Assembly: GCA_039545355.1 (NCBI GenBank)
Contig: BCJJ01000023.1
Coordinates: 559,362-623,361, forward strand
Source: Trichosporon coremiiforme
Taxonomy: Eukaryota; Basidiomycota; Tremellomycetes; Trichosporonales; Trichosporonaceae
DNA length: 64,000 nucleotides
Direction of reading: 5' to 3'
The notes beneath the pieces are model-generated. The model made no database searches and was not told the DNA's origin. It saw only the letters and a list, made by a program, of their open reading frames with translations. Both the position numbers and the translations under genes were made by a program. Positions 30,368-42,834 of the stretch are shown one piece after another (the first letter of the stretch is position 1; each line of letters begins with the position of its first letter).

Positions 30368-33300
30368 TTAGAAGTCGTCCTCGTCGGAGAAGACCTCCTC
30401 TCCGCGCTTCCTCCTGGCCATGCGCTCCTTCTTCTTCTTACGGGCCTCAGCCGACGTAACCTTCTTCTTGGCGGCCTTCTTAGCGATGGGGTTGCCGAGA
30501 GCGTCGTACTCGACCTCCTCCTCGCCAATAACACCATCGGGCTTGTCGATACGGGGACCGCTGCCCTGTCCTTCCCTGAGATGTTAGCATTGCTGTGTGG
30601 GGCTGGAGAGCAACAGCAGAGAGCTATAGACTCGCCGTGCGATAAACTTACACCCAGTTGTGGCCAGAGGCAGAGAGACGACCGTCGGCGATGGCCCAGA
30701 CCTCGGAACAGACGTTCTCGGAGAACTCGCGGTTGTGGGTGATCACCAACACACCACCCTCGAAGTCCTTGAGGGCAGCGATGAGAGCGGCAAGAGACTC
30801 GCGGTCTGTAAGACGTTAGCGATGCAGAAGACGGATGTGGCGATGGGTGGAGGTGCGAAAGCAAACCTGCGGATCCGCCACACGGAACCAAGTTTTCGCG
30901 TCCACCCAAATTGGTACTCACCAAGGTAGTTGGTGGGCTCATCGAGACAGATGACGTGGGGACGACGCCAGGTGGCGGCACCGAGGACGATCTTGACCTC
31001 TGCGTTGTTAGCGATGCTCTATCCGTACTCTGTTTGATGCTTACTCTGTCCTCCGGAAAGACCACGCATGGAGTTGTGCGAGACGAACTCGGGCTCGAGA
31101 CCGAAGTCGGCGAAGTGCTTCTCGATCTCGCGACGAACGAGAGGGCGCATGAGACCAAGACGCTGGGCCTCCTTGGTGTCGATCTCGAGGACCTTCTTCT
31201 CGAAGCCACGCGAGATAAGCTCGTCACGGGACATCCAGATGTTCTCGGCGGACGAGAGACCCTTGAACGAGACCTCGTACTCGTAAGACTGCTTGAGCTT
31301 CTTACGGGCGACGAGCTCGTCAATGGTGCGCTTGACACCCTCCTTGACGACGGTGGCACCCTGGGCCATCTTGGCCTTCTCCTCCTCGGTCATGACACGA
31401 GTGGCCTTGTTGAGCTCCTCAAGGTCCTCTCCGGTCTGGTAACGCCAGAGCATGTACTCCAGAGGAGTCGAGTCGAGGTGCTGGTCGATGTGGTGGAAGG
31501 CGTGCTGGGCAACGTAACCGATGACGAGGTTAGGGTGCTTCCAGACGGTACCGCCGACGTTGGGCTCAGTCTCGCCGGTAAGGAGCTTGACGAGGGTCGA
31601 CTTACCCGATCCGTTGGGACCGAGAATGGCGACACGCGACGAGAGCGAGACCTGCAGGTTGACGTTGTACAGCTGCTGCTTGGCNGAGCCGGGGTACTGG
31701 AACGAGACGTCACGCATCTTGAGGAGCGACTTCTCCTTGGTCTTGACACCGTCAAGAAGAGGAGGGTCGGGGAGCTTGAACTTGTAGTCCTCAGCGGTGT
31801 CGAGGGCGAAGTACGAGCGGGCCTCAGGAACCATGTCAACGAACTTGGTGAGGTTACCGGGGTAACGCTTGAGCTTGAAGTTGTTGAGGTGGAGGACGTC
31901 GGTGATAGTGCGGTTAAGGAAGTCCGAGTCGTGCGAGACCATGATGGACGTGCAGGTGGTGAGCGACGTAAGGTAGTCGATGAGCCAGGTGATGTTGACG
32001 ACGTCAAGGTGGTTGGTAGGCTCGTCGAGGAGGAGAATGTCGGCCTTGAAGAGCATGGCACGCGCAAGGGCGAGCTTCATCTTCCAACCACCAGAGAGCG
32101 AACCGATAGAGTCCTTCTGCTTCTCAGCGTCGAAGCCGACCGACTCGAGAGTGGTCTTGATCTCGGCTTCACGCTCGGCGTCGCCGACACCGGGGAGAAG
32201 ACGCTTGTCGGAGACAACCCAGTCGAAGATGGAGATGGTCTCCTCAGAGCCGTCGATGTCGTGCTGGACGTAGAAGGTACGGACCTGCGAGGGGTCGGGG
32301 AAACCCTCGACCTGGTTGTTGACGATGGCGTTCATGAGCGTCGACTTGCCGGTACCGTTGCGGCCAAGGAGACCGTAGCGGTGGCCACGCTTGAGACGAA
32401 GGTTGGCGTGGTGGAGCAGAATCTTGGCACCGTAGGCAAGGTTGAACTGGTCAATGTTACACAGGTCCTCGCCCTCCTCCTCATCGTCGAACTTGACGTC
32501 GTCGGTGGACTCCTCGTCGGCCTTCTTCTGGAGGACCTCACGGACGGCAGGAGCAATGGCGTCGCTCTGGACAGCGAGCTCAAGGTACTTGGGGACAGCA
32601 GCCTCCCAGGTGGCCTGGTCGTAGGTGTGAGCGTTGGTAAGACCAGCGGCGAGAACACCAGCGTAGGCGATGGCGGGGTTGGCAGTGTCGACCTTGGGGC
32701 CCTTGGCGGCGACGATGGCGTCGGCGAGGTCCTTGGCAAGAGCGGGGCCCTCAGCGATGCGGAGAGGGGGGAGGTCGGTACCGTCCGAGTTCTCGGGGAC
32801 CTTACCAATGCGACGGAGGGTAGCAATGGCACGGGTACAGACGGAACGGGCCTCGGGGTCACCAATGGTCTCCTGGGTCTTGATCAGACGGGGAAGGAGC
32901 TGGGGAAGGAAGGGGCGGACGGTGTACTCGGAGTTGACGAGCTTGGACATGTTGTCGGTAATGACGGCAACACGACGCTTGGTGGCGGTAAGACGCTCAT
33001 CAAGACCACGGGTGAGCAGGGGAGCGATGAGCGAGATGGTAGGGGAAGTGACCTCAGCAACGAAGGTGGTAGCAGAAAGGAGAGTGAGGGTCTTGGGGAC
33101 AAGCTCGGGCTCGATCAGAGTCTTGACGATCTGGTACGGTTAGCAGCTGAAACTCGTCACGAAGTGCTCTCAACGCCACAAGAGTGGATGCTGACGTAAT
33201 GGCAGCTCCACCCCGGTCGGTGAAATTGAAATTCGGCACGTGCGATTACTCACCTCGGGAACGAGCTTCTCGATATCCTTGTTCTCGACAAGCGCGGTCG

Positions 33301-34005
33301 ACTTGTTAAGAGTGGCCTTGGCGGCCTTCTTAACGTCGGACTTGGTGTCCCAAACGGCAGCGGAAAGAACAGGGATGAGCTCGGGGGTGGCGGCGGCCAT
33401 CTGGACGGGGGCCGAGACGACGAGCTGCTGGAGGATCTCCAGGCAGCCGAGCTTGACCTGCCACTTGCCGTGCTCAGTGATGTTCTTGAGGAGAGTGGGA
33501 AGGATAACGGCGGTAGCCCAAGGGTTCATGGTCTGAACAATAGCCTTAACAGCGTCAACGGCAGCCTTCTGGACGGTCTTGTCCTTGTCGGCAAAAGCCT
33601 CAGTGAGGGCCGGGAAGACGGTGCCGGGGGCGGACGAGATAACGTAAGGCTCGAGGTAGATGCCGGCGCCGTTCTCGCAAAGGGTCGAGATGGACGAAGC
33701 AGCGGCCTCACGAACGGCAGCGTTCTTCTTGTCGCCGAGAGCCTAAAATTGGTCAGCCACAATTCAATTTCATGAAAATCATCGATTCCTCGGTGTGCAA
33801 TGCATCCGCGATCCGTGAGAATACTAACCTTCACGACAGCGTCGGAGAGGCCGGCAAGAGCGGCAACGCCATCCTTCTTGGCGGTGGCGGCAAGGGCGAC
33901 CTGAGCCTCAGTGGCGGCGGCCTTGTCGGCAGCGAAGAGCGAAGCGGCGTCGATAGCGCCGGCCTTCGCACCGGAGGCAGCAGCAGTAGCAGCGGGAGCC
34001 ATCAT
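30368..34005 (-). CDS. TEF3: Translation elongation factor 3 (fungal ABC-F ATPase)
   Basis: Minus-strand exons 34005-33829, 33742-33254, 33130-31045, 30999-30922, 30805-30652 and 30575-30368 give 1063 residues. The N-terminal HEAT repeats (for example [15 protein letters not shown]) lead into a four-helix region and two ABC cassettes: Walker [14 protein letters not shown] and [12 protein letters not shown], signatures [15 protein letters not shown] and [17 protein letters not shown], Walker [15 protein letters not shown] and [12 protein letters not shown]. The chromodomain-like insert sits in cassette 2, and the C-terminal tail is Lys-rich ([15 protein letters not shown]). Known: EF3 helps release deacylated tRNA from the ribosomal E site and is essential in fungi. 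The N at 31685 falls in the third position of a TCN codon, so it is Ser in any case. A Met-Met start leaves a one-residue ambiguity. Confidence 0.97.
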
Positions 34006-34380
34006 TGAACTAGATTGTCAGTCTCTGCTGTTTCTCGAGTCGTCCGATCCATCGATTCTTTTGACATACCTGATTCTAAGAGTCTATTGTTTCGATGGTT
34101 TTTTTCTAGCGAGATTTTTCTGGTCGGTCGCGATGGAGTCGATCAGAATCGATTTTTCGATTTTTTTCTAAGCGGATTAGAGAGGGTAGGCGGGAGAGAG
34201 AGTTTTACTAGCAAGCCGGGTGGCAATGCGAGAAGCCTCGGGGGGGAGAGAGGATAGAGGAGAGGAGAGGAGGGGGGGAGAGGGGTTTGATAGAGAGAAA
34301 GCAGAAGGGATTCGTTGGAGCGAGAGTTTTTAAGAAAGACTACCCCTACGGTGGTGGACTATGAGCGGGAGCAAAAATTT
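34006..34380 (-). promoter_or_regulatory. EF3 promoter region
   Basis: Contains T-rich runs and GA-rich purine tracts upstream of the EF3 start, common in highly expressed fungal genes. No defined site was recognised. Confidence 0.4.
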
Positions 34381-34442
34381 CATGCATAGGATAGTGAGTT
34401 GACCGGGGAGGCCGGACTGGCAGCGAAAGTCGGAGAGACGAG

Positions 34443-34490
34443 CGTGCGGGCGTGCGGGCGTGCGGGCGTGCGGGCGTGCGGGCGTGCGGG
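34443..34490. repeat. Minisatellite, 8-bp unit CGTGCGGG, six perfect copies
   Basis: Six identical head-to-tail copies, followed by a degenerate CGGGCGGGGG. Confidence 0.95.
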
Positions 34491-34652
34491 CGGGCGGGGG
34501 AAAGCGTCAGCGCCAGGCAGAGTGTTCGACCAACCCCCGTTTCAGGGTCCTCAGCCCCTAGGCCCTCACTCGAACCCGCGTGCCGTCAAAGCTTTGAAGC
34601 CTCTTGTGCTGCTCTTGCACCTGGGTTATCCGCCCATTCATCATGTTCCTGG

Positions 34653-34676
34653 CACACTGGCACACTGGCACACTGG
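34653..34676. repeat. Tandem repeat, 8-bp unit CACACTGG, three copies
   Basis: Three perfect copies 160 bp from the CGTGCGGG array. Confidence 0.9.
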
Positions 34677-37600
34677 TAGTGCTCTCCTCTGACACCCAAT
34701 CTTAACCCTGCCTCGGAGCAACGGAGTTACTGCTCCTGCCACCCGTGGCGGTTGCGCTGTGATGCATGCATACTTTGCTGGGAGCTGGGGTCCCAGGGGG
34801 AGCGGGGGGCGTCCACCGCCGTGGGCCTCGTCGTGGGGTATGCGATGACGCCTTCCGTCCGATGCCGCAGCATTAACAGCCTAGCATACCATGCATTACA
34901 CACGTTGCATCGCAGACCGCATCGCATCGTAAGCCCCTCAGTGATCCTACAGTGATCCTACGGGAATACCCATCCAGCAAATCCCCGGCCGAGACCGTAT
35001 CTTCATGACTGACCCAGCTACACCGCGCCCCGCCCATTCGACGATGAGACTATGGATCTTCGGATCATCGTCATAGCTGCAGCCCCCTGGCCATCGCAGA
35101 CAAATCTTCCATCTCATCGCATCGCGCATGTTCGCCACTGGGTGGCAAATTCCCCCCACGCACCTCCATGGTTCGCCCCCTTATCGCACCCCGCTGCATA
35201 GCCCTTGTTCGTCAGTTACTCACCGAGAAGCACGCCGGCGAGCTTGGAGCCAACCAGAAGACAATGATTGCGCTGCGTCGTTCCCAGAGGCACGGTCCTG
35301 AGCCTCGCTCGCGGCTGTAGACACCGTCTCACCTTCCGTGAGGAATCTCGACCAGATACGCCTGAGACACCAGCACAATGCGTACCCAGCCATTAGAGAC
35401 TGCAGCTGGCCGCGCAGCATCCAGATTCTGCAGAATCGCACACAGCAGTGTGAGGATGCATCAGTGAGCCAGCCATCAGGCCATCGCGCAGCGCGAACAG
35501 CCGAGTGTTTGGTGCGACCCGGCCGGCCGTTACACCGTGAACACCGCCTCTGGTTGGCAATCGGCCACCGCAGGCTCACGGGTGCCCGTGAAAGACGGAC
35601 CGTCGTTCCGTAGTTCCATTGAGCTCCCATCCAGCATCCAGCTGTGAGGATGGGTGGCGACACACTGGGTGAGCTTAGCAATCCACTGGAACGGGCAGCC
35701 CAGCGGCTCTCATCGGTTCCCAGCGGAGACCAAAGCGGAATCCGGCGGCATGCGCGGCGTTCCCGCACAAACCCCATGGATCTGCGCTGCCGCTGGCGCG
35801 CTGGCGTTTTGCCGCCCAGCGGAAGCGCAACGGTAAGCGATGATGAAAGCGCCCTACCCAGCCCCGCGCCCGTAGCGGCAGGCTCGATTACCTGCCAGCT
35901 CGGGCGATGCCCGCGGTGCCCACCGGGGAGGTAGGGGCGGCGGAATCCGTCCGCATTATCTCCTGTATTTCCAGTGGTAGTACACTGTAGCATGGCCCAT
36001 AGTCCCCGGTTGACTTGCGGGAGCACCTGTTGGTCGGTGCTGGTACGTGATGACGCTTGCCGAGCCGGGACGAGGTCAGATGACCTCCACCCCTCCACCT
36101 CGACCCCACCTCTCGACCTAGAATTAACTCGGACATCACGTGCGCGCCATGCTCGACTGCACTGAGGTTTTGAATGGTCGCGCGCAGTACGTACTGCATG
36201 CTCTAGGAACTGTACTACGGCTCGGCAACTCGGCAGGATCTGTCAGCTGCCCATGACGATTGACAGAAGGAAGAAGAGGGGACGGCGGGAGTAAGGTCAG
36301 GTGACTCGGTTGTGATCGAGGTTTGGCGCCTGGTCTTTGTCAATAGGGATCTCGAAACGACGTCGGCGGCGCTCTGGCGCTGCTTTTCGGTGCAAATGAC
36401 TTCGAGCTTGCACTGTCACAAGGACAATGCCCTCGTAGACGTCGCTCGGTGAGCAGAGGAGCGGTGGAATGCCACACGACGAAATCGCCACAGGTGGCGT
36501 AGCCTCTGATTCGTCCCTCGCCTCTAGCTCCCCGCGCTGGGTGCGGGTGTCTACCGCCTGCATGCCCAGGCTCGTTGTGCATCCCGATGGCCCCCCAAGA
36601 GAGACGTGGAGTACATCGCCAATTTCCGTGTTTCGTGATGGAGCCACATTGAGAGGCATTACTGGGCGATCCTCACGTGTGGCGTGCGGCGTTGGCCGAC
36701 CTTGCCTTCCCTCATGTCCTCCTTCATCAGCACACTGCGTGAGCGTGCCGAAATGGGTACGAGCGGCCCGTAGGCAGTGGGCTTTGAGCATCGACCATTA
36801 CCTAGTCCCGAGAGTGGCACGGGAAACCAACAGAGACGAGGCCATGCTAAAAGCCTTGCAGACTGTGCTTGCCACCAGCCGCGGTGCTCGGGCCAGGGTA
36901 CCTGACGTCCGAGCACGCTCCTGAGGCAGCAGGGATAGTCTCGGTTATCAGACTCTGGAAACGGAGCTGCTTGAGCTGGGAGGGATGTAGGACCCCTGTG
37001 CGTCACAGAGGCGGCACATGATGAAGAAAGATCGAAGCCACAGAGGCCTCTGTCGTCCGTGCTGCCACGCTGCCCTCTACAGGACGACGGTCTAAGCGAA
37101 TGGCGGGTCGCGTCCGCTATCGGATTATTGGGAGTGACCTGGAGAGGCGCATCAAGGCGCTGATACGGAGTCGCCTGTGACTCTCAATTGCGGACAGCTC
37201 GTCGTCGCAGCGATATGAATGAACCGAGGCGCATTCGGTACGCCACTGACGGTTGGTTGCCCTGCATGAGAAAGGTTGCAGAACCCCGACGCTCTCTCTG
37301 ACCAGTCGGACTCTTCAGCGAGATAGAGATGCTACCGAGATCTGAGAGCGATGTCGAAGAGTAGCTGAATCGCCCCTAGTTGCTCCCGTCGACCGCACAG
37401 ATCCAGACCATGCAGACAATCCGTCCGACAGAACCACACGGCACGCCTTGTTCTGTGCATTTAGCGCACTGTTCTGGAAGCGTGCGGCCGGCCTACATAC
37501 ACAGCATGCACACATGCCTGATGGCACGTTCGTGCTCGTTCGTCATGCGCTGTTTACATCGGCTGCATCACTGGCTGCCGCTGGCGACGCGGCCGTCATG

Positions 37601-38011
37601 AAACACGCCGATGATGCAATGGGGAGGACTTGTTGCGGCGCGTGCGCCGCTTTGAAGCCACGATCACGCTGCGGTATGCGCGCGTCCGGAAAAGTCTTCA
37701 TTCTTCGGATTGGAGCCGACCGACCACACGGCGATCACTCTTCCCCACCGGTTCATGAATGCATGCATGCGTCGCTTGCAGAATGCGTGGGTCCGAGCCC
37801 GGCACAGCCTCTGGTCACCGCCGTCGAACGGTAGCTGGGGCGGACGGCGCTTACGCCTCTGACGCGACCGGCGTACCGGCTGAAGCCGAACCCACGTGAA
37901 TTACTACCCGTCCCTTTAATCGGAGCTCGAGCCTGGCCATCCGGCTCGGCTGGCCCCACCTTGGACTATGCGTTCAAGTCACCGTTGCTCACCTCACCAC
38001 CAACAACAACC

Positions 38012-40708
38012 ATGGCCTCGCCGCGCAACATATCCAAGTCCCCGCGGCCCTCGGACGACTCGGAGAATGCCCTGTCGTCCTCCATCGCCCGGGCTCAGGC
38101 CAGCGGCTCCCTCACCGTCGGCACCCCTCCACTCCCTCAGATCCCGCGCCGAGACGTTTCCTACTCTTTCCAAGCTCGCACCGTCGCCGAGCGGTCAAGC
38201 GCCAAAGGCGAAGAGCCGGCGTCGAGCGGCTCCTCGCTTTCTGGCCTCGGCAACAAGGCCGCTCTCCCTGCCCAACCGACGTCTTCGAACCTGACGGCTT
38301 CCCTCACGCTCGAAAAGGACAACAAGGACGGAAAGGATCCGATCGACCGCACCGGCACTCCCGACCTCGACGGGACGTTGACGCCTCAGCCAGACGAGTC
38401 TGCGTTCTCTGCTGTCGCCGGAGTACCGGATGAGGAGAAGGCAAAGGTTCTCCGTCGTCATCTTGTGTCCGCCGAAGAACGCACTTCCAATGCGCCCACG
38501 CCATCAGCAAAGCTCAGTCCCGCGGCAAGTCCGGGACCCAGCAGCCGCAATGAAGACCCAGGCGAGAGCGAGGTTACGAGGCGCAGCGACGACGGCGACG
38601 ACCCGTTCCCGATCCCCTACGACGCGCCAGGTGGCGACGTGACGTGAGTCGTACCTAGCGTTATCAGAATCGAGCTGATAAGCCAGTCACGAGGTCTACA
38701 AGTGGCAACAGGACCACCAGCGGACGCGGCGGAGCAGCCGCGCGCAGTCGTTCTCGCACGCGGACCGGTCCGCCATTATCGACCCGCAGCTTGCGCAGAT
38801 GAAGGAGCCCGGAGGGTTCCGGCGCAACTTTGTCGTCGCCCGCGCCCAGGAGCGCGGCGTCGAGGAGCCGCCCATGATCCGCAACTTTGTTGACTTCCTG
38901 TTCCTCTACGGACACTTTGTGAGCACATGCCCAAGCTTGAGCAATGCAAACATGACGCTGATGAGGACTAGGCAGGAGAGGATCTCGACGAAGACGAGGA
39001 CATCGAGGACGAGGACGATCAGGCGATTGCCGAGGAGGGGCGCGGTGTGTCGCGCGTGGCTGGCAGCAGTCGAGATGCAACCGAGAGGACACCCCTGCTT
39101 CGCTCTCGAAGCGCGACGAGACGCCCGACCCGACCCGGACAGGGAACTGCGAGCTTGACGCAGGCCGTGCTCATGGTGAGTGTACTGGACGATCGCCTGC
39201 TGACCCCGCAGTTGCTCAAGGGCTTCGTTGGCACTGGTGTCCTGTTCATGGGCAAGGCCTTCTACAACGGAGGTGAGTTGGAACACCTAGAACATTGAAC
39301 TGACCCTCAGGCATTCTCTTCTCCACGGTCGTCATGTTGTCTATCGCCGCGATCTCGCTGTGGTCTTTCCTCTTGCTCGTGAAGACTTGGATGAAGGTCC
39401 CCGGGTCGTTTGGAGGTGAGAACTCCTCGGCAGTCCGACGCTGACCTCAGACATCGGCGGCGCCCTTTACGGAAAGTACATGCGTGATACCATTCTGTTT
39501 TCGATCACCGTGTCACAGATCGGCTTCGTTGCGGCATACACGATCTTTATTGCGGGGAACCTGCAGGCGCTGCTCCTCTCCGTCAGCGACTGCAAGTGGA
39601 GCGTGCCCATCGGCACTCTGATCTTCGGTCAGCTCCTCCTCTTCCTTCCGCTGGCAATGATTCGTAACCTGGCGAAGCTGTCGGGCACCGCGCTCGTCGC
39701 CGACGCCTTTATCCTCGTTGGACGTGAGTACCGCAGCTGGAACGTGCGCTGACCGGCCCAGTCGTCTACATCGCGTCGTGCGAGATCGACACTATTGTCA
39801 CCAAGGGTGTTGCCGATGTCATGCTGTTCAACCGCGACAGCTTCCCACTTCTCATCGGCACGTCGGTCTTCGCGTTCGAGGGTATCGGACTGTGAGTGCG
39901 CGCCTAGGATTAAGCTAACAACAGTGTAATCCCCATTACCGAGTCGATGAAGGAGCCGCAAAAGTTCCCGCGTGCTTTGTCTGCGGTCATGTTCGTCGTC
40001 GCCGTCCTGTTCGCCGGTTTCGGCGTGCTCGGCTACGCCGCCTACGGCAATGACGTGCAGACGGTCGTTCTCACGAACCTGCCGCAGGACAAGAAGTTTG
40101 TGCAGGTGTCCCAGTTCCTTTGTGAGTTGCCGCCGTCGTCATGCGCAGCGAGTGGCGCAATGCGCCTCGCCCCGTGCCGACCGCACCGGTGAAACAGCCT
40201 TATTGTGCGCTGACACAAACAATAGACTCGATTGCGATCCTGCTCTCGATCCCGCTCCAGCTCTTCCCGGCCGTGCGTATCATGGAGACGGGCCTCTTTT
40301 CGCGCAGCGGCAAGCACAATCCGCGCGTCAAGTGGCAGAAGAACATCTTCAGGGCCGGCACCGTGCTCTTCTGCTCCATGCTGTCCTGGGCCGGCTCGTC
40401 CGAGCTCGACAAGTTTGTCTCCCTGATCGGCTCCTTCGCCTGGTGAGTACCTTGCTCTCCTCAATCGCCCCACCGCGGCTGGAGCACGGAACTGATAACG
40501 TCACAGTATCCCCCTTTGCTTCATCTACCCGCCGATGCTGCATCTCAAGGCTTGCGCAAGAACGCGCACCCAGAAGGCCCTTGATTACCTTCTGATCGCG
40601 TTTGGCGTCATCGTCGGTCTCTACACTACGGTTCAGACCATTCGTAGCCTGTTCGAGTCAGGCTCAAGCGAGTCGCCGCGCTTTGGTAAATGCGAAATCC
40701 CCCATTGA
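38012..40708 (+). CDS. AVT3: Vacuolar amino-acid transporter of the AAAP family (Avt3/Avt4-like)
   Basis: Exons 38012-38643, 38687-38918, 38972-39175, 39212-39272, 39311-39415, 39451-39723, 39762-39891, 39925-40121, 40226-40442 and 40507-40708 give 750 residues. The first ~330 are disordered and acidic, with a conserved cytosolic part (GGFRRNFVVARAQ, RNFVDFLFLYGHFAGEDL, ERTPLLRSR). The transporter core starts LTQAVLMLLKGFVGTGVLFM and carries about eleven hydrophobic spans, with FAFEGIGLVIPITESM and YAAYGNDVQTVVLTNLPQ typical of Avt3/4. Known: Avt3 and Avt4 export neutral and basic amino acids from the vacuole using the proton gradient. The first in-frame ATG (38012) is used. It is tail-to-tail with the SXI1-like gene, 137 bp apart. 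Confidence 0.92.
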
Positions 40709-40845
40709 AGCCTCATCCGTATTGAAAAGCGCGGTGCCCATGTGTGGCTCGGTCGTCCCAGGCGACACCGCATCATTAGCTCGGTGATTAGCGATCCTAA
40801 CAATAACACTATGCACAATCTCTGTACAATCTGACCCTTCTTTCG

Positions 40846-41784
40846 CTATGGGAGCATGCTCTCAACGTTCTCTGGTGACGCGGTCATGGACCTACGCTTA
40901 TTGGGCTGCGCAGGTCTGGAACAAAGGGAGGTCCTGCTTGCGCCATCCCCATCAAGTTTCCGCCGCTTGTTGACCGTAGGGTCTTCTGATCGGCTCCTCT
41001 TTCGACCCTTCCTCTCGTGTCCCTCGTGCTCCTCCAAAATGGATTCCACCGAACTTGACGAAGACGAGCGATGCTGGATCATCTTTCTCGTGCCCGTGAT
41101 TGAAGTCTTATTGGGCTCATTGCTGGCAGCGTAAGCGTTCAGAATGACCTTCCGTTAGCCCTGATTGAGAGAGGCGCGTTGCCTTGACATGGACCAACCT
41201 CTTCGATGCACGATCGCGCGCTGTTATTGGCGAGATAAGATCGCATGTCGGAGATGGCATCGGACACTTCTGGATCCAAACTTCCAGCTTCGTATAGTTG
41301 TATGAGAGACCGCATTCCTGTCTTGCTTTGGCCACCCCATCGCCTTCTGATGGTCAGCCATCCAGATCGTCGCCTCCAATTTGTGAAGCTAGACTCCACA
41401 TTGCGCGGCGTTGAGTTCGTGATCGAAGCCATCTTCTGTCTTTCGGCACCCGAGGGGAAAGGGTGAGCTAGGTTGGAGAGAAACCACGATCGCAAATAGT
41501 CAACATCGACAGCTTCAAGATGCGATTGACAGACCATCGAGTCTGTGGCACGGCGTCCCTTCGCGGAAGCAGGCAAGTTTAAACCTATGGTCAGCAAACA
41601 AGTTGAAGCGCAACATACGGTTGGGGATTTCAATGTCGTCTTCCTCCAAGATCGCATCTATAGCCCTCAAAGCGACCGCCATCAAGTCGGGGTCTACCCC
41701 TACACTATTCGAGACAGGAATTGCGGCAAGATGGTTCACAGAGGACGTCGCGTGGCCCAGGGGGTTGCCACTGGAACTTGTCAT
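40846..41784 (-). CDS. SXI1: HD1-class homeodomain transcription factor (SXI1-like, mating-type regulator)
   Basis: Minus-strand exons 41784-41619, 41584-41199 and 41148-40846 give 284 residues. The homeodomain lies at about residues 80-131: VDVDYLRSWFLSNLAHPFP, then ERQKMASITNSTPRNVESSF and TNWRRRSGW. The HPFP phrase and the RRRSGW end are typical of basidiomycete HD1 (TALE-type) proteins rather than HD2. Asn51 of helix 3 is kept (N124), but the usual Trp48 is Ser (S121). The C-terminal part has basic nuclear-localisation clusters (KGRKRSRS, NKRRKL). Known: Sxi1alpha pairs with HD2 Sxi2a after mating to start sexual development. Calling it SXI1 rests on the HD1 features and on its MAT neighbours. 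The frame continues upstream to other Met codons (up to 41943), so the N-terminus may be longer; dimerisation contacts would lie there. Confidence 0.8.
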
Positions 41785-42323
41785 CGGTATACGACGTTTG
41801 AGCTGGTGAGGAAGTTTGGAATTGTAAACGGTGAGGAACAAGTGAGTGGTCATGCCAGAGAAGTGATCCAGGTTCTGTTCATATACTCTTACCTCGAGTG
41901 ATATTGTCCAAGCTCCGCGGAATGACCAGAATGCGGAAAACAATAAGAGGGAGATGAAACGAAGCTGCAGGGGCCCCTAGCCTCGATATCACGTGACAAC
42001 AATGTCTTGGTGCAACGCGCGCGAACGATGTTTCGTGTGAAGTGTTTGGTAGAGAAACGTTCAGTAAGTAGTCCGCATCAGACGGGCAGGAGCGTCGTAA
42101 ACTGTATGGTGTCCTCATACAGGTGGAATACGGCAACAAGAAGGTGAGACTCGTTCGTCATCGCAGTCAGATCAAGGTGAGTACAGCTGGCTGTCAGTTT
42201 GGCACGGTATGGAGCGGATCAGCCACAGCATTAGTGAAGAACTGTGGTGCAGAAAAAAGCAGTCGAAGATGTTATAAACCTGAGGAATTCATCTAGCAGG
42301 TATGGGCGTATCAACAGATACTT
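41785..42323. promoter_or_regulatory. Upstream region of the SXI1-like gene / RPL22 3' flank
   Basis: Contains a TCACGTGA palindrome at 41989-41996. No second homeodomain, pheromone or receptor gene was found here. Confidence 0.45.
41989..41996. promoter_or_regulatory. TCACGTGA palindrome upstream of the SXI1-like gene
   Basis: A perfect palindrome about 205 bp upstream of the chosen start. Function is inference. Confidence 0.45.
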
Positions 42324-42834
42324 TTACTCCTCGTCGTCAACATCGTCCTGGTCAACCTTGAAGTAGCGGAGAGAGTAGGTGTCCTTCGAGGTGGCAACAA
42401 CACTAATTTTGTTAGTGGATTCTTCGTTGAAGAACGCTCTGACGATACTCACCGGAGGAAGTTCTCGAAAGAGTTCTTCTTAAGGTGCTTCTTGGTAAGG
42501 TACTGTGTGTTAGAGCTCCGTAACTTTCGCATACCGTACCTTAAGGTAGCGCTTCGAAAAGGGGATGTTCGAGGTGAGGACGAGCTTGTTGCCCTCCTTC
42601 GACAGCTGGATAGAGTCACCAAGCTGGCCAGGCTTGCCGTCGACCTTGATGCGGTCGTGAAGGAACTTCTCGAACGCAGCAGGGTCGAAAACGTTGTCGT
42701 TGGCAGGGACAGAGTAGTCGACGTAGAACTTGTGCAGGGGCTTGCCCGCAGTCTTGGAGGAGGTGGCCTTAGGCTGTAAAAAGGTGCATGTCAGATTTGG
42801 TAAACGCGCGGGGAGCTTTGTTGGGACATACCAT
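42324..42834 (-). CDS. RPL22: 60S ribosomal protein eL22
   Basis: Minus-strand exons 42834-42832, 42773-42540, 42502-42453 and 42402-42324 give 121 residues. Exon 1 is the ATG alone, followed at once by GTATGT. Family blocks: HKFYVDYSVPANDNVFDP, FEKFLHDRIKVDGKPGQL, IPFSKRYLKYLTKKHLKK, RVVATSKDTYSLRYF, and an acidic tail (QDDVDDEE). Known: eL22 lines the 60S exit-tunnel region. In Cryptococcus, RPL22 is one of the genes of the MAT locus, which supports the MAT reading of this region. Confidence 0.96.

Larger units (their letters stand above)
34381..38011. other. 3.6-kb gene-poor stretch between EF3 and the transporter
   Basis: No convincing gene. The longest frame (292 codons, minus, 36098-35220) is Trp/Arg-rich with erratic composition and no domain. 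Short tandem repeats lie at its left end. Confidence 0.5.

Noticed and set aside
30911..33199. 762-codon plus-strand open frame
   Set aside because: It is the antisense shadow of EF3; the minus strand carries both ABC cassettes.
35220..36098. 292-codon minus-strand frame
   Set aside because: Very high Trp/Arg/Ser, no domain, no splice partners, and composition unlike the verified genes.
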